Positions 9,401 to 17,358 of a DNA stretch of 64,000 nt are shown here, piece after piece (position 1 is the first letter of the stretch; the number at the start of each line of letters is the position of its first letter). This DNA comes from Berkiella sp963803015 (GTDB lineage Bacteria; Pseudomonadota; Gammaproteobacteria; Berkiellales; Berkiellaceae). The stretch covers positions 1,019,235 to 1,083,234 of the forward strand of contig CAWDKV010000003.1 in the NCBI GenBank assembly GCA_963803015.1, read 5' to 3'. The notes under the pieces were generated by a model. That model had not been told where the DNA came from. It worked only from the letters and a program-made list of their open reading frames with translations, and searched no databases. The translations under genes were made by a program, and so were the position numbers.

Positions 9401-10942
9401 ATGCTTCAAGGGATCAAAGATTTTATCCAAGAGACATTTCAATCTGCTGTGATGAGCGATGCTGAAATAATGCAATTAGTTTGGTGCGTGCGTTCGGCAG
9501 TACAAACCCCTGAAAAATCAGTGGTGAAAACACAAGATGGATTTATCGAAGTAAGAAGATGCACCTCAAGGTTGTATTGCTTAGATCTCTTGAGACAAGG
9601 TGCGAGTGGTTATGACAAGTTCATAGAACCCCAGCTTGCGCTAACCGATAAAAAGGCCTTAACCCGCGAACAATATTTAGATCTTAGCCTCAATTTTGTT
9701 TCTTTGAGCCCATTGGCTGTTGACGTTCTGCGTGTTTCAATCATCATCAGCTCAGTCCCACTTTCTCCCAAGTCTAAAGAAAATGCAGATAGTGTTATGG
9801 GGAAAGGCAAATACTCAGAAGATAGTGTTGAATTTTTAGCAGATACTTTTGATAACATTGAACACGCGAAAGAGATTTATCCCTTGGTAAAAGCACTTTT
9901 TGCTAAATATCCTGAAGCAAAAGATCAAGCGACACTCACCAAACTTTTGCAAGCCGCTTTTGCTCATCGCCAACATTATCGTCATATGCTTTACACCGAA
10001 GGCAACGACAATATGTTCCAGAGTGTGCTAGAGGGGGTGAGAAGTAACCGTTTAGACCAAGAAGCGTTAAATTTTTGGGCATGTCACTGGCGCATAAATA
10101 TTACAGGATTTAGAGGCCATCAACAGCCAAAGGGCTCAGTCTATTTAACGAGCGAAACGTTTATCGCCATGCGTGCGCTAGAAACAAGTTTAAACTCTGT
10201 TTTTACCTCCAATTGTGTGACAGCTAAAGAGATCTTAAATCTCTATTTAGATAAGCGAGCGGGCTTTTTAGAATTACAACGTTTTCAAATAGCAGATGAT
10301 CAAAAAAGATTGTTAGCGCATATTGCTTCGATGTTACGTTTGTATCATCGCAAAGAAGGAGAAGTCTTAGCAGCAAGTATCGGCTTTATTCCTAAAGTGA
10401 TAATGGAAAGATTAAGTCGTGTTTATTTTGATTGTCAGGATAAATCTGAGCCTACCCCGATATATGCGCCAGCGCTCTTTGAGAATATTCTCGATTTTTG
10501 TAAAAAAGAATATCATGGCGATAAATCAAATCAATTTATTCGGTCCTTAGCTATTTTTAATGCCATTGTAATGGGCGTCCCATTTTATTTGCGCGCTTTA
10601 GAAGCTTATCGCACGAAAAGAGTGTCAAATGAGATCCCTGCCAATACCCCCTTATGTTTTAGAGATATAGCCCAAGCACAGAGAGTTTTTGAATTTTGTG
10701 GCGTATTGCCCTTAGATAAAGAATTTGACATTCTAAGTATTCTCATGCCCCAAATCGACAGTAAGGGTATGGTTTCTTCTGTAAAAGTTGAACCAAGTGC
10801 TACACATGCGTTAGAAGCTGCAACATCGGTTGCGCCTACATTGACCCATGCTTACGCTAAGAGTACACCACCACTAGTGGTAGCAGCGACTGCTGTAGCA
10901 TCAGCTTCATCAGCTCCTTCTTCAGGTATAGTAAAACCCTAG
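9401..10942 (+). CDS. Unknown 513-residue protein with disordered Ser/Ala/Pro tail (effector candidate)
   Basis: Not recognised. It is a soluble protein, mostly helical by composition, with no signal peptide or membrane segment. The last 60 residues (about 450-513) are low-complexity Ala/Ser/Thr/Pro. A GGGTGT-containing site lies 6-11 bases before the ATG at 9401. The upstream 170 bases are AT-rich. The following gene is separated by a large palindrome. The Ser/Pro-rich end resembles the C-terminal translocation signals of type IV effectors, but this is inference. The overall plan (helical body, Ser/Pro tail) recalls the 374-aa protein at 57155, without convincing alignment. Confidence 0.7.
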   Translation: MLQGIKDFIQETFQSAVMSDAEIMQLVWCVRSAVQTPEKSVVKTQDGFIEVRRCTSRLYCLDLLRQGASGYDKFIEPQLALTDKKALTREQYLDLSLNFVSLSPLAVDVLRVSIIISSVPLSPKSKENADSVMGKGKYSEDSVEFLADTFDNIEHAKEIYPLVKALFAKYPEAKDQATLTKLLQAAFAHRQHYRHMLYTEGNDNMFQSVLEGVRSNRLDQEALNFWACHWRINITGFRGHQQPKGSVYLTSETFIAMRALETSLNSVFTSNCVTAKEILNLYLDKRAGFLELQRFQIADDQKRLLAHIASMLRLYHRKEGEVLAASIGFIPKVIMERLSRVYFDCQDKSEPTPIYAPALFENILDFCKKEYHGDKSNQFIRSLAIFNAIVMGVPFYLRALEAYRTKRVSNEIPANTPLCFRDIAQAQRVFEFCGVLPLDKEFDILSILMPQIDSKGMVSSVKVEPSATHALEAATSVAPTLTHAYAKSTPPLVVAATAVASASSAPSSGIVKP

Positions 10943-10954
10943 ATAGAGGTATAA

Positions 10955-11031
10955 ATTACCTTGATTGGAATGTGGCACTTCCCTTCTCTCCAATTGGAAG
11001 AAGGGAAGTGCCACATTCCAATCAAGGTAAT
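10955..11031. repeat. 77-nt near-perfect palindrome (inverted repeat, 33-bp arms)
   Basis: Positions 10955-10987 are the exact reverse complement of 10999-11031. The 11-nt centre contains the palindrome TCCAATTGGA, so the whole element is a palindrome broken only by one extra C at 10988. It sits 13 bases after the stop of the 513-aa gene. It could act as a transcription terminator, although no T-run follows directly, or be a miniature dispersed repeat. A shorter relative sharing GGGAAGTGCCAC lies at 55109-55149. Confidence 0.9.
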
Positions 11032-11142
11032 AATATTACAAAGAAGCTCTAACCACGTGTAATTGCATATCTTCTCATTTGAATTATTATCAGTTACCCT
11101 GGAAATAGGGAACTGAATATTCTTCAATAGGAGGATATAAAC

Positions 11143-11643
11143 GTGAAACATCTCTTTTTCTTAGTGCCCGATATCAAAGTGGCGCGTGGGATTGTGCAAG
11201 AATTACTCCAAGTTGGTATTCATAATCGCGATATCCATGTGGTTGGAGATAATCCGGAAATATTAAGAAAATCTAAAATTCCCCCAGCCTCCTTTTTGCA
11301 AACAACAGAGATCATTCATGCGATTAAACGCGGTTTAGTGACAGGCATTATCTTTTCGCTTTGCATTTATTTACTCTTTTATATCGTTTTCCCAAGTACT
11401 ATGAAAATTACGGCTTTTGGAATATTGGCTATTTGTCTTTTTGGTATGGGGTTTGGCTTCTGGTCAAGCGGTATGATTGCAATCGGTAAGCATAATCCTG
11501 TTATTGATAAATATGCCAATTATGTCAAAGAAGGTCATTACATAATGATGGTGGATGTCCCGTCAGGAAGAGAGCATGAACTTATCCAACGCGTGATAAG
11601 ACATCATCCTGGGACTCGGGTTGCCATGAGAACCATACATTAA
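11143..11643 (+). CDS. DUF1269-family membrane protein
   Basis: A 166-residue protein with the DUF1269 plan. A short alpha/beta N-terminus (KHLFFLVPDIKVARGIVQELL) is followed by two adjacent membrane segments (about residues 63-110), ending in a Gly-rich GMGFGFWSSGMIAIG stretch. A C-terminal beta/alpha part follows (HYIMMVDVPSGREHELIQRVI). The start is GTG at 11143, set by an AGGAGG site about 7 bases upstream. The family's biochemical role is not established; such proteins are predicted inner-membrane proteins linked to envelope stress. The stop codon lies in a 12-bp palindrome (11641-11652). Confidence 0.8.
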   Translation: MKHLFFLVPDIKVARGIVQELLQVGIHNRDIHVVGDNPEILRKSKIPPASFLQTTEIIHAIKRGLVTGIIFSLCIYLLFYIVFPSTMKITAFGILAICLFGMGFGFWSSGMIAIGKHNPVIDKYANYVKEGHYIMMVDVPSGREHELIQRVIRHHPGTRVAMRTIH

Positions 11644-11833
11644 CACGTGTTACTTTTATTTTGGTGAGTAAAATATTTTTTCAGCACGTTCATCGTTGTT
11701 TGCAGAAAATTAATCGGCTAAAAATAGCGAGCCATCAGCTTTATCCCTCCTTTCATCATTCAAAACTATTTCAGAGTTAGTTGCATGCTAAGATGCACGA
11801 CTTTAAAACATTATAACTATTTGGAAGGTAGAG

Positions 11834-13492
11834 ATGACTAAGCCGATTAAAGAAACTGTTAGCGTTGCGCTGGATAATCTTCGTCCAGAAGCGAATTTTC
11901 CGTTAATTCAATTTGCAAAGAAGCATCTTAATATTGATATTGAAAAATCAATGAGAGATGACATCGTTGAATGGGCTAGAAAAAATATATTTTTTAATAA
12001 AAGTTGGAGAATAATAGAGAAAGCCCTTTCCACTTTAGATAGTGCTGTAGAATATATTCAAAAAGCCATGGCAAATTCTAACCCAAAACTGGCTAAGAAA
12101 TTTTTCAACTATATAAAAGATAAATATGCCAAAATGGTTGTTGATAAATATATGGAGATCAATAAAGATAAATTTGTAGAAAAAACAACCGCTTTTGGAA
12201 AAGCCAATGTTCTGCCCAAAATTTTCAGGAAATTTGATAAAGAAAAAATTAGATTAAGTAAAACCGATTTTCAACACTTAAGAGTCGTGCTTTCTCAACT
12301 CGTGGATGATATCGAAGACACCATGAAGACTACAAGACATGTCATTGATCTGAGAAATATGATGAAAAAATTACCAGACAATGTGCAAAAAATTGTCTTA
12401 GATAAAATTATGACTAAACGCACAATAAATGATGATTTACAAAAGCGTTTAAATAGTGGATTAGGGACAGTCGTCCAAGATATTCAAGAAGGTATTAATA
12501 ATTCAGCATTAAGAGCTATCCGAGATGCGCAAGTGCAAGAGATTTATCATTATGATGGTTTAATTGAAAGAGCGTTGCCTGCTAGCGTTCGTGGATTGCA
12601 TGATGTTGACAGAAGGGTAGTGGAGCAAATTGCTCTGCGTGGGGATAGCGCTAAACCTGAAGATTTACTTAACTTTGAAGTCGCCTCTGGTGCTAGGCAC
12701 AATCCGACATATAACGTGGGGCATACCGGGCCTAGTAATCGCTCGAGTACACTATTAAGCAAGATTGCTATGTATTTTGCTTCCAATCATGGATTAAAGC
12801 ATGGCAAGCCCCAATCGATGTGGGTAATGGTTTATGAGGCTACAAAAGGGATTAACACCACAGAACTTGTCAACAAAAATGTAAAATGGACAGAATTAGA
12901 ATTTGCTACTCAGCAATTAAAACCAAGTCACTTTTTAGGAGCTGTTAGATTTGAGCTTGATCCTAACAATACGAATGGTAAGGAAATTGCTTTCAAAGCA
13001 GTAGAAGGGTTTGTCAATCCAAAAGTCCATCAGGGAAAATATAATAAAGAAGGCATTGAAGGGGATATTAAGCAATTTTTGGATATTTCTAAATACTATT
13101 CTCAACCTGCAGCTAACAAAAAGCCTGACATGACATTTAAACTGCCCAAAAATAGCAGTCAAGTGGCCTCTGATCGTACTTTCTTTCAGCGCGTTTTTGA
13201 TAAAGTGGGCTTATCTTCTAATCCTGATAAATATAAACAAGAAAGGGAAAATCAGCTGAAGTTTGTCCAATCTGAAACGCCAGAGGCAAAAGCTAAGCGC
13301 CTTGCCAAGGAGCAGGAAAAAATGAAATTTTGGCATGCCTTTTCGGAAAAAGGAACACATGATCCAAAAACATGGCTTCCCACTTGCCAAAAATATGTGA
13401 CAGAGATGGAGGAGGATCAACGTGTGGCAGTTGAAAGTGAAATCAGAAAAATGCTAAAAATGCAAAGTAAACCCAATAAAAGATTTAGATAA
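11834..13492 (+). CDS. Putative mono-ADP-ribosyltransferase, R-S-E (cholera-toxin/SidE mART-like) class
   Basis: A 552-residue protein. Residues 1-235 are helical and unrecognised. Residues about 236-380 carry, in order and at suitable spacing, the R-S-E signature. There is an Arg (SVRGLHD, R253), a serine strand RSSTLLSKIAMYFAS (S304-T306) and an acidic pair WTELEFATQQLKPSHFLGA (E354-x-E356). The last segment aligns with the cholera toxin EQEVSALGGIPYSQIYG pattern. A basic, coiled-coil-like tail follows. Such enzymes transfer ADP-ribose from NAD to Arg; in the Legionella SidE family the target is ubiquitin Arg42. A GGAAGG site precedes the ATG. The next gene, 10 bases on, resembles the SidE phosphodiesterase domain. 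The motif match is by eye; the SidE link is inference. Confidence 0.55.
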   Translation: MTKPIKETVSVALDNLRPEANFPLIQFAKKHLNIDIEKSMRDDIVEWARKNIFFNKSWRIIEKALSTLDSAVEYIQKAMANSNPKLAKKFFNYIKDKYAKMVVDKYMEINKDKFVEKTTAFGKANVLPKIFRKFDKEKIRLSKTDFQHLRVVLSQLVDDIEDTMKTTRHVIDLRNMMKKLPDNVQKIVLDKIMTKRTINDDLQKRLNSGLGTVVQDIQEGINNSALRAIRDAQVQEIYHYDGLIERALPASVRGLHDVDRRVVEQIALRGDSAKPEDLLNFEVASGARHNPTYNVGHTGPSNRSSTLLSKIAMYFASNHGLKHGKPQSMWVMVYEATKGINTTELVNKNVKWTELEFATQQLKPSHFLGAVRFELDPNNTNGKEIAFKAVEGFVNPKVHQGKYNKEGIEGDIKQFLDISKYYSQPAANKKPDMTFKLPKNSSQVASDRTFFQRVFDKVGLSSNPDKYKQERENQLKFVQSETPEAKAKRLAKEQEKMKFWHAFSEKGTHDPKTWLPTCQKYVTEMEEDQRVAVESEIRKMLKMQSKPNKRFR

Positions 13493-13502
13493 AGAGAGGA
13501 CC

Positions 13503-14399
13503 ATGAGAATGTTATTACACTATTCGCATAAAATGGTTCCTTTTCTATCAAAAAAAGAGTTAGTCAATGCTTTGTTTGAACTTAGATCAACCATTGAGTA
13601 TGTTAATTCAAATTATTTAGCGAAGCCTTATGCAAAAGAGTATGAGGCGATTTTTCCTAAGGCGAGCAAATTAGTAAAAGGTAAAAATGTGGTTTATCGA
13701 CCTAATCATGGGTTAACGCATACTTTGCGTAGTGCACATTTGATCCCACAAGTAGCACTATACTATGCTACCTTTGCGCGTGATGCCTACCGCTTTCAAT
13801 TTAAGCAAGATGATATCAAAAAAATGCAAGTAGCCATGTTGTTTTTTGTAGTGGGCAGACAAAATGAGATGGGTTTTTTTGATAACCCTGAATTGTATTA
13901 TCAATTTCGCCGAGCAAGCAGTGAGGCATTTTTAGATTATTGTCATAAGCACATGATGTCTCTTTTTAAAACAGAGCACGAATTGAAGCGTTATGCAGAT
14001 ATTATTTTTGATTATAGTAAACGCTCAACATCAGATCCGGTCGCTTTGATGATAAAGCAAGCGCATAGCTTAGATTTGTTACGTTGCTTTTCCCAAGCTG
14101 AGTTTGATGAAAAATGTAGAAAAAGTCTGGTGGAAGATTTTACCCATTTTGCCAGATCTAACCCAGGAAAAGTGGCGGCATGGCAATTTGCGAATGCCAA
14201 AGTGGATGAATTAATTGAATATGCAGCAGATCTGATTCAAGCAACGGGGAACAGAATTTCTAGTGGTATGTATAAAAAAAGTTGCAATTTTAAGCAGTTT
14301 GAGAAATGTAGCAAAGATATCAACCATTGCTTAAAGGTTTTAAGTCGGGTTAAAGCGCCAGGGATGGTGGAAAAGCGATCTATGGGAATGAAATATTAA
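13503..14399 (+). CDS. Putative SidE-type phosphodiesterase (PDE) domain protein
   Basis: This 298-residue protein has a histidine-rich helical core like the SidE/Dup PDE domain. YRPNHGLTHTLRSAH gives H69 and H73, VGRQNEMGFF gives E122, and IKQAHSLDLLRC gives H188. Order and spacing resemble the SdeA catalytic triad H277-E340-H407; the last interval is 66 residues here against 67. In SidE this domain converts ADP-ribosyl-ubiquitin to phosphoribosyl-ubiquitin on serine, while the stand-alone DupA/DupB versions reverse it. The gene starts 10 bases after the ADP-ribosyltransferase-like gene with an AGAGAGGA site, so the two form one transcription unit. Alternatively it could be a generic HD-like hydrolase. 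No signal peptide. Confidence 0.6.
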   Translation: MRMLLHYSHKMVPFLSKKELVNALFELRSTIEYVNSNYLAKPYAKEYEAIFPKASKLVKGKNVVYRPNHGLTHTLRSAHLIPQVALYYATFARDAYRFQFKQDDIKKMQVAMLFFVVGRQNEMGFFDNPELYYQFRRASSEAFLDYCHKHMMSLFKTEHELKRYADIIFDYSKRSTSDPVALMIKQAHSLDLLRCFSQAEFDEKCRKSLVEDFTHFARSNPGKVAAWQFANAKVDELIEYAADLIQATGNRISSGMYKKSCNFKQFEKCSKDINHCLKVLSRVKAPGMVEKRSMGMKY

Positions 14400-15769
14400 T
14401 CTGGAAATAACTTGCCAGGATTGAGAATATTCTTGGGATCAAATTGCGCTTTAATTTGTTTCATTAAGCCTATCGTTGCTGGCGTGAGCTGTTTATGCAT
14501 AAAAGCGCGTTTGTCTAATCCTATACCATGCTCGCCAGATAGACTGCCGCGTAAAGAAAGCACTTTATCAAATAAAAGGTTGAGGCATTCTTCTGCAAGT
14601 GGCCCTTGAATGGGATCTTGTGGATCAAGCAGGATATTGACATGAATGTTGCCATTGCCGGCATGGCCAAAATTGACAATGGTAATATGATGTTTTTGAC
14701 TAAACGCTTCTGTAAAATTAAGCAGCTCTGAAATTTGTGAAACTGGCACAATCACATCTTCATTGATTTTATGGGGGGAAAGTGAGCGCAGTGCTTGAGA
14801 AAGCGATTTTCTTATTTGCCACAAAGATTCTGCTTCATCAGCGGTTTTTGCGATGCTTAATTCAATGAGACTTTCATTTTCAGCAGCATCGGTAATACTT
14901 TTGACATTTGCGCTTAAATCTTCTGGGATCCCATCTATTTCAACCATCAGCATGCTACCCGCATTTTCAGGTAAAGAGACTTTAGCATGGTGACGCAAGA
15001 TTTCCATGGCAGTGTGATCAAGAAATTCACAACCATAGGGCACAATAGGTTGGGTCATGATTTGATTCACCGCTTTTGCTGCGCCTAACCTATCTTTATA
15101 AAACATCCGCATTGTGCATTTGGCTTTTTGGATCGGAAGCAGTTTGAGCGTTGCCTCAAAGATAATGCCTAAGGTACCTTCAGAGCCGATGAGTAAGCGC
15201 GTTAAATCGTATCCTACAACACCTTTAGAGGTATAGACCCCACACTCTATGATCTCTCCTTTCCCGGTGATAGCTTTTAGCCCTAGCGTATTTTCTCGAG
15301 TCGTGCCGTATTTTAAAGCGCGTGGCCCTGCTGCATTACAAGCCAGATTGCCGCCGATGGTGCAAAAAGCGGAACTACTGGGATTGGGCGCCCAAAAGAG
15401 ATCTGTCGTGGCAGCTTGCGATTGCACAGCGGCATTGAGTACACCGGGCTCTACCGTCATGGTGCGATTAAGCGGATCAAAATCAATTATTTTTTGCATG
15501 CGCTCAAGAGATAACACAATGCCGCCTTGGACAGGCACCGTGGCTCCAGTCGTTGCACTGGCGCGCCCGTGTGGGGTTAAGGGTATGTCATTCTCGCAGC
15601 AAAAGAGGATAGCTTTTTGAATATCAGAAGGATTTGTCGCAAAAATGACCGCTTGTGGTAAAACGTGGCGGCGACTGTTGTCATAACCATAGACCCAACA
15701 GTCGCTCGGATCAGTATAGAGTTGTTCGCTAGGAAAGAGTTTATTTAAATCGTTAAGATTCATATTCAA
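14396..15769 (-). CDS. glcD: FAD-linked oxidase, glycolate oxidase subunit D / D-lactate dehydrogenase-like
   Basis: A 457-residue protein of the VAO/PCMH family. The FAD-binding half carries PHGRASATTGATVP (about 63-76) and CTIGGNLACNAAGPRALKYG (about 136-155). A C-terminal FAD-oxidase domain holds the conserved FGHAGNGNIHVN and SGEHGIG motifs. It oxidises a 2-hydroxy acid such as glycolate or D-lactate and passes electrons to quinone or a partner. No glcE/glcF partners are adjacent, so the stand-alone D-lactate dehydrogenase reading is as likely as GlcD. It overlaps dolP upstream by 17 bases and meets the PDE-like gene end-to-end with a 4-base overlap. Confidence 0.85.
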   Translation of the reverse strand: MNMNLNDLNKLFPSEQLYTDPSDCWVYGYDNSRRHVLPQAVIFATNPSDIQKAILFCCENDIPLTPHGRASATTGATVPVQGGIVLSLERMQKIIDFDPLNRTMTVEPGVLNAAVQSQAATTDLFWAPNPSSSAFCTIGGNLACNAAGPRALKYGTTRENTLGLKAITGKGEIIECGVYTSKGVVGYDLTRLLIGSEGTLGIIFEATLKLLPIQKAKCTMRMFYKDRLGAAKAVNQIMTQPIVPYGCEFLDHTAMEILRHHAKVSLPENAGSMLMVEIDGIPEDLSANVKSITDAAENESLIELSIAKTADEAESLWQIRKSLSQALRSLSPHKINEDVIVPVSQISELLNFTEAFSQKHHITIVNFGHAGNGNIHVNILLDPQDPIQGPLAEECLNLLFDKVLSLRGSLSGEHGIGLDKRAFMHKQLTPATIGLMKQIKAQFDPKNILNPGKLFPD

Positions 15770-16325
15770 AGATTTTTACGACCTTTTTCACTCCTGGCAC
15801 ACTTCTAACAATTTCCACCGTGGTATCTTCTTCTTTATGGTTGACGATACCCATTAAATAAACAATCCCATTTTCCGTTACCACTTTGACACGGTTAGGA
15901 TTGATATCTCTATTGACGGTCATTTCACTGATAATCCGCGTGGTTATCCAACTGTCTTTCGCTCGTGTTTTAAGAGAAAGAGGTTTATCTAGGGTCAGCT
16001 CATTATGAACATTTTTGACTTTCTCTATGCGAGAAACTTCTTGCTCAATTCTGTCGCGCATTTGATTGGTTGGCACTTGACCAATCAACAAGACGCTTGT
16101 GTTGAAAACACTGGTCGAGACTTGGGTTTTTTTGCTATTTTTGGTAATCGCACTGATTGTATTCATGGCTTTAATTTGAATAGCTTTATCTTCAACCACG
16201 GTGCCAGCCGTACGCCGGTCTCTCGCAGCTTCGTAACCTGTGTTCGCACTAGGTGCAATCACTGCTGCACATCCAGAAAGCATGAGGGGAAGTAAAATAA
16301 GGACGAGATTTTTATAACGCATCAT
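15753..16325 (-). CDS. dolP: BON-domain outer-membrane lipoprotein DolP (YraP)
   Basis: A lipoprotein signal peptide with lipobox MLSGC is followed by two BON domains (about residues 45-112 and 118-188). The second contains VKVVTENGIVYLMGIV. DolP is an outer-membrane lipoprotein that binds anionic phospholipids and supports BAM function and envelope integrity. The context dolP-diaA-yraN-lpoA is the conserved gammaproteobacterial order. The annotated start is the first of two ATGs at 16325; a GTG at 16334 directly after diaA is possible. Confidence 0.9.
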   Translation of the reverse strand: MMRYKNLVLILLPLMLSGCAAVIAPSANTGYEAARDRRTAGTVVEDKAIQIKAMNTISAITKNSKKTQVSTSVFNTSVLLIGQVPTNQMRDRIEQEVSRIEKVKNVHNELTLDKPLSLKTRAKDSWITTRIISEMTVNRDINPNRVKVVTENGIVYLMGIVNHKEEDTTVEIVRSVPGVKKVVKIFEYES

Positions 16326-16334
16326 ACACCACAC

Positions 16335-16928
16335 TTAACTATATTTAGGGGCAAATTCTTGATCAATATAATCGCACAGACAGTGAATAATCAACAGGTG
16401 TACTTCTTGGATCCGAGCAGTTGAAGTGCTGGGTACACGTAATTCTATATCAGTGTCTTGCAAAATCGGCGCGATATTACCACCATCCTTCCCGGTTAGC
16501 GCAATTACACGCATTGCTTTTTGCTGTGCGGTTTGAATAGCTGAGATAATATTAGCCGAATTACCACTCGTAGAAATAGCTAATAAAACATCTCCCTTTT
16601 GGCCCAGGCCTTTTATTTGTCTAGCAAAAATATCTTCATAGCAATAGTCATTTGCAATAGAGGTCAGGGTAGAGGTATCTGTTGTTAACGCGATAGCAGG
16701 TAAGCAGACGCGTTCTTGTTCAAAGCGATTTAACATTTCTGATGAAAAATGTTGGGCATCTGCAGCAGAGCCGCCATTACCACAACTCAGTATTTTTCCA
16801 TTTTGATGAAAAGTGGACACCATTAATTGCGCAGCTAAGACGATAGGATTGGATAAGGTTTCTAGCGCTGCCCATTTAGCATCAATGCTCTCTTTAAAGA
16901 GTTGATGTATTCTTTGTTGTTTATCCAT
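16335..16928 (-). CDS. diaA: SIS-domain protein DiaA (GmhA-like), DnaA initiator-associating factor
   Basis: A 197-residue single SIS domain. The phosphosugar-binding loops are CGNGGSAADAQHFSSE (about 48-63) and ISTSGNSANI (about 118-127), and the protein ends with the family-typical EVHLLIIHCLCDYID. Homologues are either sedoheptulose-7-phosphate isomerase GmhA or DiaA, which promotes DnaA assembly at oriC. The position between yraN and dolP points to DiaA; sequence alone does not separate them fully. Confidence 0.85.
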   Translation of the reverse strand: MDKQQRIHQLFKESIDAKWAALETLSNPIVLAAQLMVSTFHQNGKILSCGNGGSAADAQHFSSEMLNRFEQERVCLPAIALTTDTSTLTSIANDYCYEDIFARQIKGLGQKGDVLLAISTSGNSANIISAIQTAQQKAMRVIALTGKDGGNIAPILQDTDIELRVPSTSTARIQEVHLLIIHCLCDYIDQEFAPKYS

Positions 16929-16968
16929 AAGATAGTTTTTTAGCTAACCTTTATTGTGAGTGGTAAGT

Positions 16969-17334
16969 CTATTTTACTCCAAAAGCATTTGGGATCCAGG
17001 TGATTTTGTGGTTTGGTTGGATACCTGAAATTGTAATCACATCGAAGCGGCAGGGGAGCGCATCAGTCCACTCACGGTATTGTTGAAAGTGCAAAGCAGC
17101 TCGGATTAATCTATTCTGCTTGGTTTGGGTAATGGTTTCTAAGGGATCAATAAAGCTCAGATCTTTTCGATAACGGACTTCAACAAAAACAAGTTCATTT
17201 TTATCCCGCATGATAAGATCTATTTCGCCGCGCTTGATGCGATATTGTTCTTTAATCAAGCGTAATCCCTTTGCTTCTAGAAATTGTTTCGCTATGATTT
17301 CTGCTGCATTGCCAGTTTCTGTGTTATTCATCAA
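16969..17334 (-). CDS. yraN: YraN/UPF0102 family endonuclease-fold protein
   Basis: A 121-residue protein with the UPF0102 pattern: GNAAEIIAKQFLEAKGL, then GEIDLIMRDKNELVFVEVRYR (about 36-56), giving the D...ExK-like core of a restriction-endonuclease fold. The family is suspected to act on nucleic acids, with no settled role. It normally lies directly downstream of lpoA; here about 2.1 kb of inserted genes separates the two. Confidence 0.9.
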   Translation of the reverse strand: MMNNTETGNAAEIIAKQFLEAKGLRLIKEQYRIKRGEIDLIMRDKNELVFVEVRYRKDLSFIDPLETITQTKQNRLIRAALHFQQYREWTDALPCRFDVITISGIQPNHKITWIPNAFGVK

Positions 17335-17358
17335 ATTTGCTCAATCTAAGAGGTGCGT

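Noticed and set aside
10939..11151. A 70-codon minus-strand open frame across the palindrome
   Set aside because: The translation reads through both palindrome arms and has no family features; the DNA structure explains the region better.
15249..15620. A 123-codon plus-strand frame within the glcD-like gene
   Set aside because: Antisense shadow of a conserved enzyme, with no ribosome binding site.
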